A DNA stretch of 64,000 bases from Tremella fuciformis (Eukaryota; Basidiomycota; Tremellomycetes; Tremellales; Tremellaceae): contig CP136490.1 of NCBI GenBank assembly GCA_032768795.1, positions 3,348,001-3,412,000 on the forward strand, written 5' to 3'. A program made the position numbers and the translations under genes. Positions 35,577-47,514 of the stretch are shown here, one piece after another (position 1 is the stretch's first letter; each line of letters opens with the position of its first letter). The notes below the pieces were generated by a model. It did no database searches. It had not been told where the DNA came from and saw only the letters and a list, made by a program, of their open reading frames with translations.

Positions 35577-36993
35577 CTACGCCCATTCTTTTGGATTCTT
35601 CAGCACTTCCAGCAACTCGCCCTCCTTGGTTCCTTCCGCGCCCATGTCCGACATGTATTCCCACCGTGCGATCTCTGGCAGGCTCATCAAGATGCTCTCA
35701 ATCCGTGCTCCGGGCGTGGCCAAGCCGAACTTTGTCCCTCGGTCATACACGAGGTTGAACTCGACGTAGCGGCCTCTGCGGAGCAGCTGCCACCTTCGCT
35801 CCTCCTCGGTCCACTCTTTGTCCTTATTCTTGAGGACAATCGGCACATAGGCAGGCAAAAAAGCACCACTGGCGCTCTTAACGAAATCAAAGATCTCCTC
35901 TTTGCTCTTATTGCCGCCGCGTATCTCTGAACCGGATGTGAGGTCGTCGAAGAAGATACCGCCTACGCCGCGAGACTCTTTGCGATGCGGTATGTAGAAG
36001 TACTTGTCGCACCATGGCTTGTATTTCTGCCAGTACGCCGGGTGATGGGCGTCGCAAGCGTCTTTGAGAGTCTGGTGAAAGTGCTCAACGTCCTCGGGGA
36101 CGAGGTAAGACGGTGTGAGGTCCGAGCCGCCGCCGAACCACCACGAGAGTGGCTTATTGGGATCTTCGGGATTTTCAATCTCAAAGTACCGGTAGTTGAG
36201 GTGGACAGTGGGGACGTGGGGATTGCGCGGGTGGATGACGATGCTGAGACCTGTCGCGAAGAACGGGACCGACTCGCCCGTGTCGGGTATCGACGGGTGT
36301 TCGGAGCGCATGGCCTTCTGCCCAGCAGGCGGCAGCATCCCATGCACGACGCTGACGTTGACGCCGGCCTTCTCGAATACTCTCCCGCCCGCGAGTACGC
36401 ACGACGAGCCCTCGCCGCCCTCGGGCCGGATCCACGCATCACGGATGAACGTTCCCGCCGGCGGGAGAGGGGAATGCTCCGGGTCGGGCAGGTGTGATGG
36501 TGACTGGCCCCCTGGCAGTGGCTGCCTCTCGATCGATTCGAGCGTATTGACGATGTGGTCTTGGAGGTTCTTTACCCACGCGGCCATGCGCACGCGCATA
36601 GGGTTCTGAGGGGAGGGTCAGCTCGGACGAACGGCCAGGGGAAGGCGCGCACGAACTCGGGGATCGTCAGCCTCGATGGCGTTGGCGGGCGTCCATGGGT
36701 ATCCGCCCGTCTCCGCTACGCGTGGCAGAACGGCGCTATCGCACATGAGCTGGTTGGTGCCCTGCAACTCGTCAACGGGCTGCGCACCTGTCAGGCAAGG
36801 CATGACTGACGGCTTTGTATTTCTCGTAGGCCGAGGCGGACATGGCGCCGAGGACAGAGAATGCCCCGAGCACAAGCAGATTCTTCCCGAGGGAAGCACC
36901 AGCCTCAGCAGGGTGTGCGCTGCTGCTGTACGCTGCGCGCGACGATGATGCAAGGGCATTGGAATGTGCTGCACGCGATAAGCTTGGCTGCAT
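35577..36993 (-). CDS. HEM13: Coproporphyrinogen III oxidase, oxygen-dependent
   Basis: Converts coproporphyrinogen III to protoporphyrinogen IX in haem synthesis. The main exon encodes GGVFEKAG-type sequence ([18 protein letters not shown]), [20 protein letters not shown], the signature [50 protein letters not shown] and PPGARIES-type [12 protein letters not shown], ending NPKEWA. The first exon (ATG 36993) gives a Ser/Ala/Arg-rich presequence and a hydrophobic segment [18 protein letters not shown], so targeting to the mitochondrial intermembrane space is likely, unlike cytosolic yeast Hem13. Either the first exon joins the large exon directly, or a middle exon near 36.7 kb (containing [17 protein letters not shown]) lies between them; I slightly favour including it. 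Confidence 0.92.
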
Positions 36994-37321
36994 AGATCAC
37001 TGGTACGGCTGCTCACGGGTACAAGTCCGGGTGCTCACTCGCGGGCGTAGGGCGTTGCAGCATTGTCTGCCTGACCGGCCAAGCACCCTGGCCGACATGT
37101 TGCGTGTGACTATAAGAGGGGCGATGTGGGATGTGTTCAGTATTGTGCGAGGAATGATGCTCTTGTTCCCCGAGTCCAATCGTACGGCGCATTTATAACT
37201 GTTTCCGGTTCGTCAGAGTATTCCGGTGAATGCGGGGTCCCACTCCGATGCAGCCACGCCAACCCCATGGCCTCCCACTGGTCAACCACATCGAACACCT
37301 CTGCGGCGTCGAGCACGGGAT
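36994..37321. promoter_or_regulatory. Shared promoter of HEM13 and COQ8
   Basis: The 328 bp between the two start codons serve two mitochondrial cofactor genes (haem and ubiquinone). No specific binding site was recognised with confidence. Confidence 0.4.
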
Positions 37322-39566
37322 ATGCTCTCGGCCGCGCTGAGGGTCATCGCGAGGGCCGCGGCTATCCAGGTAGAGGAGGCTGCCGCGGCATCGGCAAGAC
37401 CTGTCGTGGGGTCGAAAGGCAAACAGCGTGCACCATGGGTGGAGGACAGCCTGCCGGCAAACTCGACCGCCTCTTCGGCGAGCCAGGGGAGGCGAAGAGC
37501 GGTTGCAGAGACTCGACATCGAGATGGGCATGCATTGCACGAAGCGACCGATCCTAATGCGGCTGGACCTTCGTCCAGGCTGTATGTCAGCTCGACATCT
37601 GAATCGAGCACGATCATCGAGGATGCGGTCTCAAAAGACGGGCTGCTTTCCGTTCACGAAGCACCAACTCGTAGTGTGAGTCCCGACGTTAGTCCTCGGA
37701 CAGAACGATCAAACGACGAGCAGACGGTTCCAACGACTGCGGCACGGCATGTGGAAGCCTTAGCACCGGAATCTAAGCTCGATACTCCTGATCCTTCACC
37801 CAACTTGATCGAAGACCTGCGGTCGAGGCCTGCCACCGTGGCATCGGATACCGGAGCCTCTAGAGCAACATCAATCCTTCCGCCTGAGGCTCCCAGCTCT
37901 AGATCATCCGCAGCGTCCGGCATTACCCACGCAGGCGAACGACCGACCGACCATGTGACTGAGACAGAAGAGGAAGAAGTAAGCTGCCACGATGGTCATG
38001 CTGTCCCTGACTGATCCATAGTCACCAGTGCTTCTGAGAGCCTCCAAAGTGCCATCATCCAGGCTCGGTCGCTTGTTTCACTATGGCTGTGAGTTTTGTC
38101 ACGCTAAGTACGATGATGTCTGACCGACCAGCTCTTGCTGCTTCGCTTTCTCTTGGCGCGGCGTCCGAGTCCTTTCGGCGGACCACAGGCGGTGCCTCCT
38201 CTGGCAGCGTCTTCATGAGCGATGCCAACGTCCGGCGTTTGGTGGCCAGTCTTAGTCGAATGCGAGGAGCCGCTCTCAAGCTCGGACAATTCATGAGCAT
38301 ACAGGATAACCACATGCTCCCGCCCGAAATAGAGCGAGTATTGCAGCAAGTGCAGGCTCACGCAGACTACATGCCAGACTGGCAAATGGAGGTGAGCTCA
38401 GACTGCCTACTGTTTCAACACTGACAGCTGAATGGCCAGAAAGTCATGCGAGCCGAACTGGGAAATGATTGGCAGACCTTGTTCTCGTCTTTTGACCGTA
38501 CACCGGTAGCATCCGCTTCGATCGGTCAGGTGCATCGCGCCGTGCTAGCTTCAACAAACACTCCTGTGGCCGTCAAAGTACAGTTCCCGGGTATAGCCGA
38601 TTCGATCTCATCCGACTTGGGTAATCTAGCCATGCTTCTACGCTCCTCGGCACTGCTACCGAAGGGAATGTTTCTGCAAAACACCATCGCGGTCATGCGT
38701 GGCGAGCTCGCCGACGAGTGTGACTATGTTCTGGAAGCTGCAGCCGCCCGGCGCTTCAGAGACTACTTGGCCGAAGACGCCTTTTTCGTCGTTCCCAAGG
38801 CGATGGATGAGGCATCTACTGGGAAGGTCTTGACTTTGGAATGGATCCCGGGGAAGCCTTTGAGCAGGATGAAGAATATGTCGCAGGCCACGAGGGACAA
38901 GGTGAGTGTCAGATGTAGCATCAGGTCAACCAGACGACAGCTTACGGAGCAGATCGGAACCAACATTCTCCGTCTCTGTCTACAGGAGCTCTTCCATTTC
39001 CGATTCATGCAGACCGATCCAAACTGGGCAAACTTCCTGTACGATGCTTCGCGGGAAAAGCTCGGTCTGATCGATTTCGGCGCTTCAAGGGAGTATTCAA
39101 AGGGATTCATGGACGGATGGTATCGACTGCTGTCGGCCGCTATTCGAGGCGACAAGGAGCCGATGACGGAGGAGAGTCTGCACCTAGGATATCTGACGGG
39201 GGAGGAGAACGATATGATGCTGGAAGCGCACCTGGAGTCGATGCGCATCATTGGCAGTAAGTCAATCTACCGCAAGAGCCAACAAAGTGCTCATACCTAG
39301 GTCCCTTCCGACACCAGGGTCCCTATCCGTTTGCCAACCAGACCATCACAGAGGGCGTCCGATCACTGATACCGGTCATGCTCCAACACCGCTTGACACC
39401 ACCGCCGAAGGAGACGTATAGCCTGAACAGAAAGCTCAGCGGTGCCTTCCTCATGTGTGCCAAACTGGGGGCGAACGTGGACTGCCAGAAGCTATGGGAA
39501 GACTACGTCGGGGATTACGAAACGAGAACTGCAAATACATCACACGAACAATCAACGTTAGCATAG
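37322..39566 (+). CDS. COQ8: COQ8/ADCK-type atypical kinase for ubiquinone synthesis
   Basis: Mitochondrial UbiB-family ATPase/kinase-like protein that supports the coenzyme Q synthesis complex. The ATG at 37322 gives MLSAALRVIARAAAIQVEEA, a plausible mitochondrial presequence. A disordered region of about 220 residues follows. The kinase-like core begins after an intron with VLLRASKVPSSRLGRLFHYG. Family marks are the KxGQ motif ALKLGQFMSIQDN, the Ala-rich loop ASASIGQVHRAV, the ATP-binding lysine in VAVKVQFPGI, ADECDYVLEAAAA, the COQ8-type catalytic loop QTDPNWANFLYD, and DFG in LGLIDFGASREYSKG. The last exon ends HEQSTLA. Introns are at about 37.98, 38.09, 38.39, 38.9 and 39.26 kb. The long disordered N-terminal insertion is larger than in yeast Coq8. 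Confidence 0.9.
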
Positions 39567-39845
39567 CATAGCATTCATTACATACACACCATCCACTCTT
39601 GCATAGCATTTACAGGAATGCCACAACACATCTGCCACACTCGGTCTCGGTGGCGAGCGGGAATTTCGGTGAAATGCTTGTGGCGCCCATTCTCATACTT
39701 TCTTTGGAACTCGCGTATTGTCCAAGTCTGCATCCCTTTCGAGTTCAACCCCAAAACTTGCCTTGTGGTCAAGCCAGAGCTCCTTCTCGACGGATCGAGG
39801 GCTCGCGCATCACCAGCAAAGCAAGCAAACGACCTCGATCGAAGC

Positions 39846-42746
39846 ATGTCGTTCTTCGCCAAGCTCGGCGGGTCGGGTTCCGACACCGACTCTGACTCTG
39901 GATCCGAGTCTGAAGAGTCCCTTCGTTCTGGTGATGAGGGGGAGGAGCAGGACCGTCAGATCGCCGCCCAAAAGACAGCTGCTGCCAAAAAGAAGGCGCC
40001 TGCGACGGGGGCAAGCCGCTTCCTGCGGAGCGACAACGAGGACAGCAGCGACGAGGATGAAAGCGAGAGTGAGGAGGAGTTGAGCGAGGATGATGAAGAT
40101 GAGGAGGACGAGGAGGATGATGACCGAGCAGTCAGCTAGACTCTTCTCAGAGGCGAGCAAGCTGATCGTGTAGAACTTGGCGAACCGGTTCTTGAAGGGC
40201 GCGGCCAGCAGCGATGACGAGTCCGAGGAGGAGGACAAGACCATCGTCCTTTCCGCCAAAGACAAGAGGTCGGTTAGCTGGACCCAGAGCCCCGTGAAAA
40301 GCTGACAACTACAGGTTTGCCGAGATGGAAACGGCCATCCACAATATCCAGAACGCGACCAAGAATGCCGATGGTGCTAGGAATGACTGGGTATACGCCT
40401 CGTCCGAGCTTGACAAGCTCGTGCGTTTCATCGCCCGACACCAGACTTCCATGATCGCCTCGCCTATCCCGCCTGCCGGCCACTTCCCTCCGGCTTTCCT
40501 TGGCTGCCTGACCGAGTTGGAGCAGACTGTCAATGATACTGTGGCTTCGGAGAAGTCGGCATCGAAGAAGATGGCGCCGGTCAAGGCGAAAGCCTTGTCA
40601 GCGATGAGGCAAGCGCTTAAGAAAAAGCTCAAGGAGTACGAGGGAGTGGTCAAGCAGTACCAGGCCGTGAGTCGTGCTGTTGGCAGTTCAGGCAGGAACT
40701 GATCTGAAGGACCCGGCCGCGTACACTGCTGCCTACGAGACAGCCAACGCGGCGCCTGCTGTGCCTAAAGCCCCCAAGCGTACTCCAGGGGCGGCTGCCG
40801 TGGACGGTCAGGTTGACGACGACTTCACTACTATCGGCAAAGGTGGAAAGGCTCTCAACCTGACAGCTGAGGGAGTTTTCAAGACTCTTCGGGAGCTGTC
40901 GGAGCAACGAGGTCGAAAGGTCAGTATCTGCCGAATGAGCCGGGATCAGTGGCTCACATTGCAGGGTACCGATCGGGCGGAGAACATCAAAATCCTCACC
41001 AAGCTGCTCGAGGTCTCCGTGACAACGTACCAGAAGATCCGTGTATACATTGCTCTCGTCAACACCCGTCTCGACTACTCGCAAAATCTCACCTCGATGC
41101 CTCACGACTCCTGGGTCTCCTGCCTGCACGAGTTCGACGCCTTGCTCACCCTGCTTCTGAAAGACAGGGATTACTTGGTTACCGAGACCGTTCAGGAGTA
41201 CGACGAGCTGGCCGAGCGGGAACCCGAAGTCGTCAACGGCCAAAAGCAGAGGGTTGAGGTCGCTGGCAGCTTGGCGGGCATTCTCGAGAACATCGACAAC
41301 GAGTTGATGAAAACACTGCAGAACACCGACCCGCATGAGAAAGGCAGCGATTACATCGAGCGTCTGCGCGAGGAGACACCGTTGTACGTGACGATCACCA
41401 AAGCTCAGGTTCTCTTCGAGCGAGAAAACATGTCAGACCAGCTTGCCCGAGCGGTGATGAAGCGTCTCGAGCGGATCTACGCCAAACCGGACGTCGTTAT
41501 CGACCACTTCGAGACAGCCGCTGCCAAGGCGCTGCATGAGATTCCTACCGCTTCCTCGAAACTCACCTCCTTCACCACCCGAGTACCTCCTCGAATCCTC
41601 ATTCACTCCCTGTGCGTGTACATTTACGGGCGGGACAGCGCACTCTACCGTGCTCGCGCGGTACTCTTCCACATTTTCAACCACGCCGTCCACGGCCGCT
41701 TCCAGGAAGCCCGTGATCTGCTCCTTATGTCGCACCTCCAGGACCTCATCTCCAACATGGACGTCGTCACTCAAATCCTATACAACCGAGCAGTCATGCA
41801 AGTGGGTCTGGCTGCCTTCCGCCGTGGCTTCATTGCCGAGTGCCAAACGATTCTTGCCGAGATGTTCTCTACACAACGACAAAAGGAGCTCCTTGCGCAG
41901 GCAATCAACCGGTACAACAACCTCTTGACCCCTGAGCAAGAACTCATCGAGAAACGTCGACTTCTTCCCTTCCACCTGCACTTGAATATCGAGCTGCTCG
42001 AGGCCGCCTATCTCACCAGCTGTATGTTGATCGAGATCCCATTGTTGGCGAGCGCCGAGACCGAGGAGCAGAGGCGGAGAATAGCGAGCAAGACCTTCAA
42101 GCGGCACTTGGACCTCGCCGACCGCCAAGCATTCATGGGCCCGCCCGAGCACACCCGCGACCATGTCATCAAGGCGTCCAAAGCTCTGCAGGCTGGTGAC
42201 TGGGAACGGGCAAAGGAGCTCATTCTTTCGATCAAAGTCTGGAGTCTGCTCGACAACGCTGACGAGGTCCGCTCGATGCTCTCTACCAAGATTCAGGAGG
42301 AGGCATTGCGGACGTACCTCTTCACCTACGCCCCGCATTACGCTTCGCTCTCGCTCTCTTCCCTTGCCACCAGTTTCGACCTTCCCTTGTCTCGCGTGAC
42401 CACCATCATCTCCCGCATGATCTACTCGGACGAGCTTGCCGCCTCGCTCGACGCGATCGACCAAGTCGTTGTCTTCCAGCGCGTGGAGACGACCGAGGTA
42501 CAGAAGCTCGCACAGCAGCTGGCCGACCGCGCCGTCATGATGGTCGAGAACAACGAGAAGATCCTGGATCAGAAGCTCGGCCAGGCCGGCCAGGGACAAG
42601 CAGGCGACGCACGGACAGGCGGTGGAGAAGGCAAGACGGGCGAGCGAAGACAAGGACAACGAGGGACATATCGTGGACGAGGCAGAGGAAGGGGATTCCA
42701 GAGCGGTCTGGGTGGCGCGATGGGTCAACGCAGAGTGCCTGCTTAA
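39846..42746 (+). CDS. NIP1: eIF3c translation initiation factor subunit
   Basis: Core scaffold subunit of eIF3 that binds the 40S ribosome, eIF1 and eIF5. It starts [20 protein letters not shown], the typical eIF3c N-terminus, followed by a highly acidic Ser/Asp/Glu region. [20 protein letters not shown] and the core [20 protein letters not shown] come next, then a long exon with the helical solenoid (YLRGT-type region; [20 protein letters not shown]), a PCI domain ([24 protein letters not shown]; [20 protein letters not shown] with [12 protein letters not shown]), and a Gly/Arg-rich tail ending [11 protein letters not shown]. Three short introns lie at 40.13, 40.27 and 40.67 kb. Estimated about 900 residues, as expected. 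Confidence 0.93.
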
Positions 42747-42926
42747 ACTGGAGGTGGGAGCCCTTTCTTGTATGTTTGTCCGCCCGAGAGGAGAGCATTT
42801 TGTGCATGCATCGACCGATGGCATCTTCGCAGTAATATACATGGAAGGTACAACTTCAAGTATACGCACGCCAGCGTGCGTCAAGTCTGATCAGAACTCC
42901 CAAGACAGGTTCAGATCACCGTCTAC

Positions 42927-45900
42927 CTACATCAACTTGCCAAAGACGCCGGTCACAGCTGCCTTGGCCGACTGTTTGACCTATCATCAGTCAGCCAATA
43001 CAATGTAGCGCAGCATAGCACTCACCGCTGCATTCCGCGCCTGCGTCAGGTAATTGGAGGCCGAAATTGAAGCCTGATTCATCGTTTCGCCCAGGTCGTC
43101 GAGGTAGCTACCGCGCTCATTGGCCGCATCGACCATTTCCGAGTACGCATCGTTCCTTTCACGCGCATCACGCGTTGGGGCACTCTGCTTGCGCACGGCC
43201 GTGCGCTTGGGTGGCGCCGTGGTCGTGGCGGGCGTGACGACCTTGATTGGCTCTTCCGGCACCTCGCCCCACGTGATGAGCGGTTTCTTTGGTGCCGGCG
43301 GCGGTTTGGGCGGTGGTGCACGATTGGGACCGGCGACGATCGCGTCGAGCGCCGCGCCCGTGAGCGGTCCCGCGCCCCACATCCATGCTGCCCAAGTGGA
43401 GTTAAGAGGTTGCGGCTGAGGAGGTACGGGTCGTTTTAGCGTGCATGGATCCAGACGCGGTGGAAGCGGTTTACGGAAGAGGAAGAGCGTGCGGAGAGAG
43501 ACATCCGACGGCGACCGGTATTCGACAAAGTCTCCCGAGCGGTCGTCGATGCTGATTTGCCCAGATGGTGATCTGAGGTCAGCTCGGATCCTCTCGGCTT
43601 CGACCAGGCAGATGAAGTCATTGGATGCTCACCCTTGCGCCCCTGCGCCAAAGGACAAGTCCATGGCAGTGATGAACTCCAAGAAGGGCACTGTGTAAAA
43701 CATTGCCGTGCCGCCGGCCGTGATAGCCACGAGTACCTTTTGACCTGCACGTTCAGTGAGCTACCAGATGTGGGACAAGAACTTACCATGCCGCGTGATG
43801 TAGAACACGCTGGACAGCTCCTCTTCGCCCATCTCAACCTTTGCGACCCGTTCACCGCTGAAGTTTATGGCGCATCGGATACTCTTCTTGCTGGCCGCGA
43901 TCCAAAGGCAGTGAGGAGGCGCGTTCTTCTCCTTCTCTGGCGAGCCAGCTTGCATGCTTGCCGAAAGACTCGATGAAGACGCAGACAGCTCGTTGCCGGT
44001 GCTGGGATCAAGCACAAAAGACGCCAACGGTCCGGCAAGCGAGTCGTTGGTGAAGGTGGGTGGTTTAGACTCTACCATCCACTCGCCAAGGGAATTTACC
44101 AGGGTATAGATCTTGGTCATCCTCTTCATCAGCCCGACTTGCGTGCGGTGACCAGACAGAATGCGCACCCTTTGACGTAAGAGACAATGAGACGCGGGCG
44201 GGGGATGGGATCGGGGCCCAAACCCGACACCACCCATTTCATTGCACCAACCACTGACGACTCGGCAGGTACATTTTGCACATTGCCCTTCTTTTTCCGC
44301 CTCTTGAGAGACTCGCCCTCCTGATCGAAGCCTTCTCGAAGAATGACGTCCGGACCGCGCATATCGATGATGGCCAGCGACTTCTGAGCGAATCCCACCG
44401 CGATGAAGCCTGATCGTTAGTAAGTTGCCGTTCATTCAGTGGTGCAACTCACCGATATCGGAGACCGCGCAGGCTAGTGGCTCGCCGCGCTTCAAGGTAA
44501 AGATGGCGACTGGCTTGAAACCGTCCTCGGTCCACTTCGCCAGATGACCAATCTCGCATACCTCCTCGTGCCACTCGTCCCTCGAGGTTGATGCCACCGG
44601 CGTCTGTGGCGGGAAATAGCTGTCCCTGACAGAGTCGCCGTCCTCCAGTTCTTCCACATCGTCGTCCTCCCTCGCTCCTGTTTTGGCCTGACCGAATTTC
44701 GTCACGATGATCTCGCCAGTCATCATGGTGATAGTGCATTCGAGCGATTCGCGTGCCAAGGTGACGCTCTTGATCCGCACTTGACTTTTGTCTGTTTCCC
44801 AGAGTTTGGCCAGAGAGAGATGAGCGACGTCTGGATGTTTTAGATATGCGCCCAGCGAGATCGTCAAATGGGGGAGGGCACCAGGGTACTCGAAACGGAG
44901 TGGCGTTGGGAGCAGGAGTAAATGGGGAGATGCGTCCCAAAACCGCACGCTAGCATCGGGGTGCCAAGTAACGAATATCCGGTAACTCTCCATTTTCGCC
45001 ACCTTGACGTCCGGCGCACCGTGCGATTGCAGGTCTGGGACTGCCATCCCTCCTTGAAGTGGGAGTCGTGGTTGTTTCTCGTTCCCGGCATTCTCGATAG
45101 AGAAACTGATGAGCTTCTTGAATGTCGGTGTCGGGAGCGAACAGATCTCGCAGCCAAGGACAGCATTTTGGCCGGACCAGATAGGAGCGGGTAGGCGATA
45201 CTGCCGACGGTGACCAATCCGACGGCGACCAGAGCCTGAAGCAATCGACATCACCGAGTCCGGCGTCGGAACTCTGAGGCTAGGTGATCCTTTCGGACTC
45301 GGTGTTGTTGCGCTCCAAGGCAGTTTCCAACCTCCGGACGCCGAGCGTGGTGTCCCGCCGGGGGGAGAAAGGACCGGTGCGGGTGTCACTGCCACCATCT
45401 TCTCATCTTCTCCAGGCTGTATGAACCTTTTCCGCCCTGGTGAAGGCGGTACTATATTGGAGCGCGGTGGTGGGAATGCCCAAGCTTCAACTGCTCGGGC
45501 AGGTTCGGCATTAGAGGAAAGTGTCGGATCAGGCGTCATGGATATGAGTATTGCTATTGGGTCAAACGCCATGTTGAAGTACGGGTTGTTGCGGGGCATG
45601 AGGATGAAGTCTTCTGGCGGTGTCTTCGTGGGGTAATACGACTTGCCGGTCGGCATGAGCGAGTCGCGAAAAGCATACCGGTCGGGCAGAGCCATACTCT
45701 CTGACGGAGGGGCTGCGCCGGTTCCCTTCCGCTGCATGACTGGGGGTGGGGGTTGATATTGCGGGAACTGCAGAATGTTGATACCCGGCCGTTCACCTTC
45801 ACTCTGCCCACCCAGCACCAACAGCAATGTCTCCCCTCTGTCGGCGTAATCGACAGTGGCATTTGACGGTGGCTCCAAGGTCGGGTCAGTCGCCTGGGCT

Positions 45901-47088
45901 GTAATGATCGCCTTGATACCTGCCTGGTCCGGGAACGCGACCCAAGTGAGCTTGAAGATGGGCTCTCGATTTGCTCTGACCGCTTCTTCGGCTCGCTGCC
46001 GGCGGAGTTGGCTGTCCAATGCTCCGGCTGAGAAGAGGGACTCCGCATCGGTCACGTTGACGTCTTCGTGAGTGACGGTCCGGACCATCAGGGGCTTGTC
46101 GGACTCGCTGTACGCCCAAAACGTCATGCACCCATCCGAATGACCGACGACAAAGACCAGGCCGTCCGGACGCCAGGCAATGCAGCTCACCGAGGGCGTG
46201 CGCTCTGTCCATAGAGACTGTTTCCATGAGCATCCGACCATATGACATGCAGGCCAAGCTCACCCCGTCTGCATCTTCGTAGGATCCTCCGCCAGGCGCT
46301 CCAGGAGGTAAAATCATCTCAAAGGTTTTGACCACCGCATTCTTCTGGAAGTCCCACGCAACTACACCTCCCTCATAGCCGATGAGCATGATGTTGATGT
46401 CTCGCGGGTTGATGGCGAGACAAGTCGCTTGCGGTCTGGTATGAGCATACCTGAACTTAGGGAAAGCTAGCGGGGTAACGCACCCTCCTATGGTCTTGTG
46501 ACGTCCAGGCAACCCGCTACGCACCATCTTCTCCTCGAACTCGCCCCAGCAGTTGCCCGTCTTCCAACTCCCCATCAGCCGCCGGCTCAGATCCCAGCAT
46601 ATGGTTTGGCCATCTTGCATAGTCAAGAACATATGTGTGAAGCTTGGTAGCGGCTGCTCAATGGCGGTGATCTGGCCAAACAGCATCTGGGTTCCCTCCT
46701 TCGTTGGTAGCGGCGGGTGATTCAGCGGCTGCGCGTGATCCGTCATATGGGCTAGAGAGTACGAGTGCAGAGTGTTGTTGGCGTCTACAGCCACCAGGCG
46801 GCTGTGTCCCGGGTGATATGCAAGGAAACGAATGGCGCTGGCAACTCCAGCTGCGGAGCTGGCGGCAACTGGCAGTGTGAACTGGAATGGAGCCTGTCCA
46901 TAGACGTGCACCATGCCGGATGACGTCCCCACGGCGAGCAGAGACAGCAATGGATCGACCGCCAGCGACGTGACCTCGCCCGTGAGGCCGAGAGAGCGTA
47001 GGTTCCCATAGCGGTAGAAGGAGGTCTCGCGCAGGTTCTTGGTGAAGTCGGTGTCGGGCGACAAGGCAGGGCCTTTCGACTTGAACAT
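42927..47088 (-). CDS. Sro7/Lgl/tomosyn-like exocytosis regulator
   Basis: Double beta-propeller WD40 protein that binds plasma-membrane SNAREs and Rab/exocyst components in polarised secretion. The N-terminus MFKSKGPALSPDTDF is followed by SFYRYGNLRSLGLTGEVTSL, VDPLLSLLAVGTSSGMVHVY and IRFLAYHPGHSRLVAVDANN. CIAWRPDGLVFVVGHSDGCM and FVTWHPDASVRFWDASPHLL mark propeller repeats in the 44.4-46.2 kb exon. The C-terminal exons encode a SNARE-like helix (YSEMVDAANERGSYLDDLGE, NQASISASNYLTQA), and a last small exon ends TGVFGKLM at 42927. A tomosyn-type R-SNARE-like tail is therefore retained. The start is taken at the ATG 47088; the 12 codons upstream are in frame but begin with GTG. Several introns; roughly 1,200 residues. 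Confidence 0.85.
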
Positions 47089-47514
47089 GGTGGAAGAGCC
47101 CAGCAGGGCGGCAGAGTCGGACACCAGATCCTCCTATACGTTCTGCGGTCTGGAAGAGAACAATGGCTAGTGATGCGTCTTCCCATCGGCGTCGCTGCCT
47201 CGCGGTCGCTGACTGCTGCTGCTGTGCGGTCGCGTCCCGCGGCAACTCTGTTACGCGATCAGGCACGCATTGAGTATTCCGGTCCCCGCGCGCCTATCTA
47301 TCTTCACGCATTCGCAACTGCGATGGTTCCAAACGCGAGTGCATGGTCTTTTCAAAAAACCACAGCACCCAGGATTCGCGCGTGGTCCCCCACCGTGCTA
47401 CTGACTGGGCGACACTCAATTTAGCTGCCCAGAGTTAGATGCATGTCATAGGGGCTAAATTGTCCTTCGGCTCGATCGTCTCTTTTGGCCTCTGGGCTTG
47501 GGGAGGACGTTCGC
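47089..47514. other. Sro7-like promoter and 3' end of the non-LTR element
   Basis: 426 bp without a supportable gene. It must contain the promoter of the Sro7-like gene and the 3' untranslated end of the minus-strand non-LTR element. A T/A run (tcttttcaaaaaaccacag, 47,345-47,363) may mark the element's 3' terminus, but no target duplication could be placed. Confidence 0.35.

Noticed and set aside
41778..42884. Long 368-codon minus-strand frame opposite eIF3c
   Set aside because: It lies entirely opposite a well-supported conserved gene and shows no domain; the length comes from codon composition.
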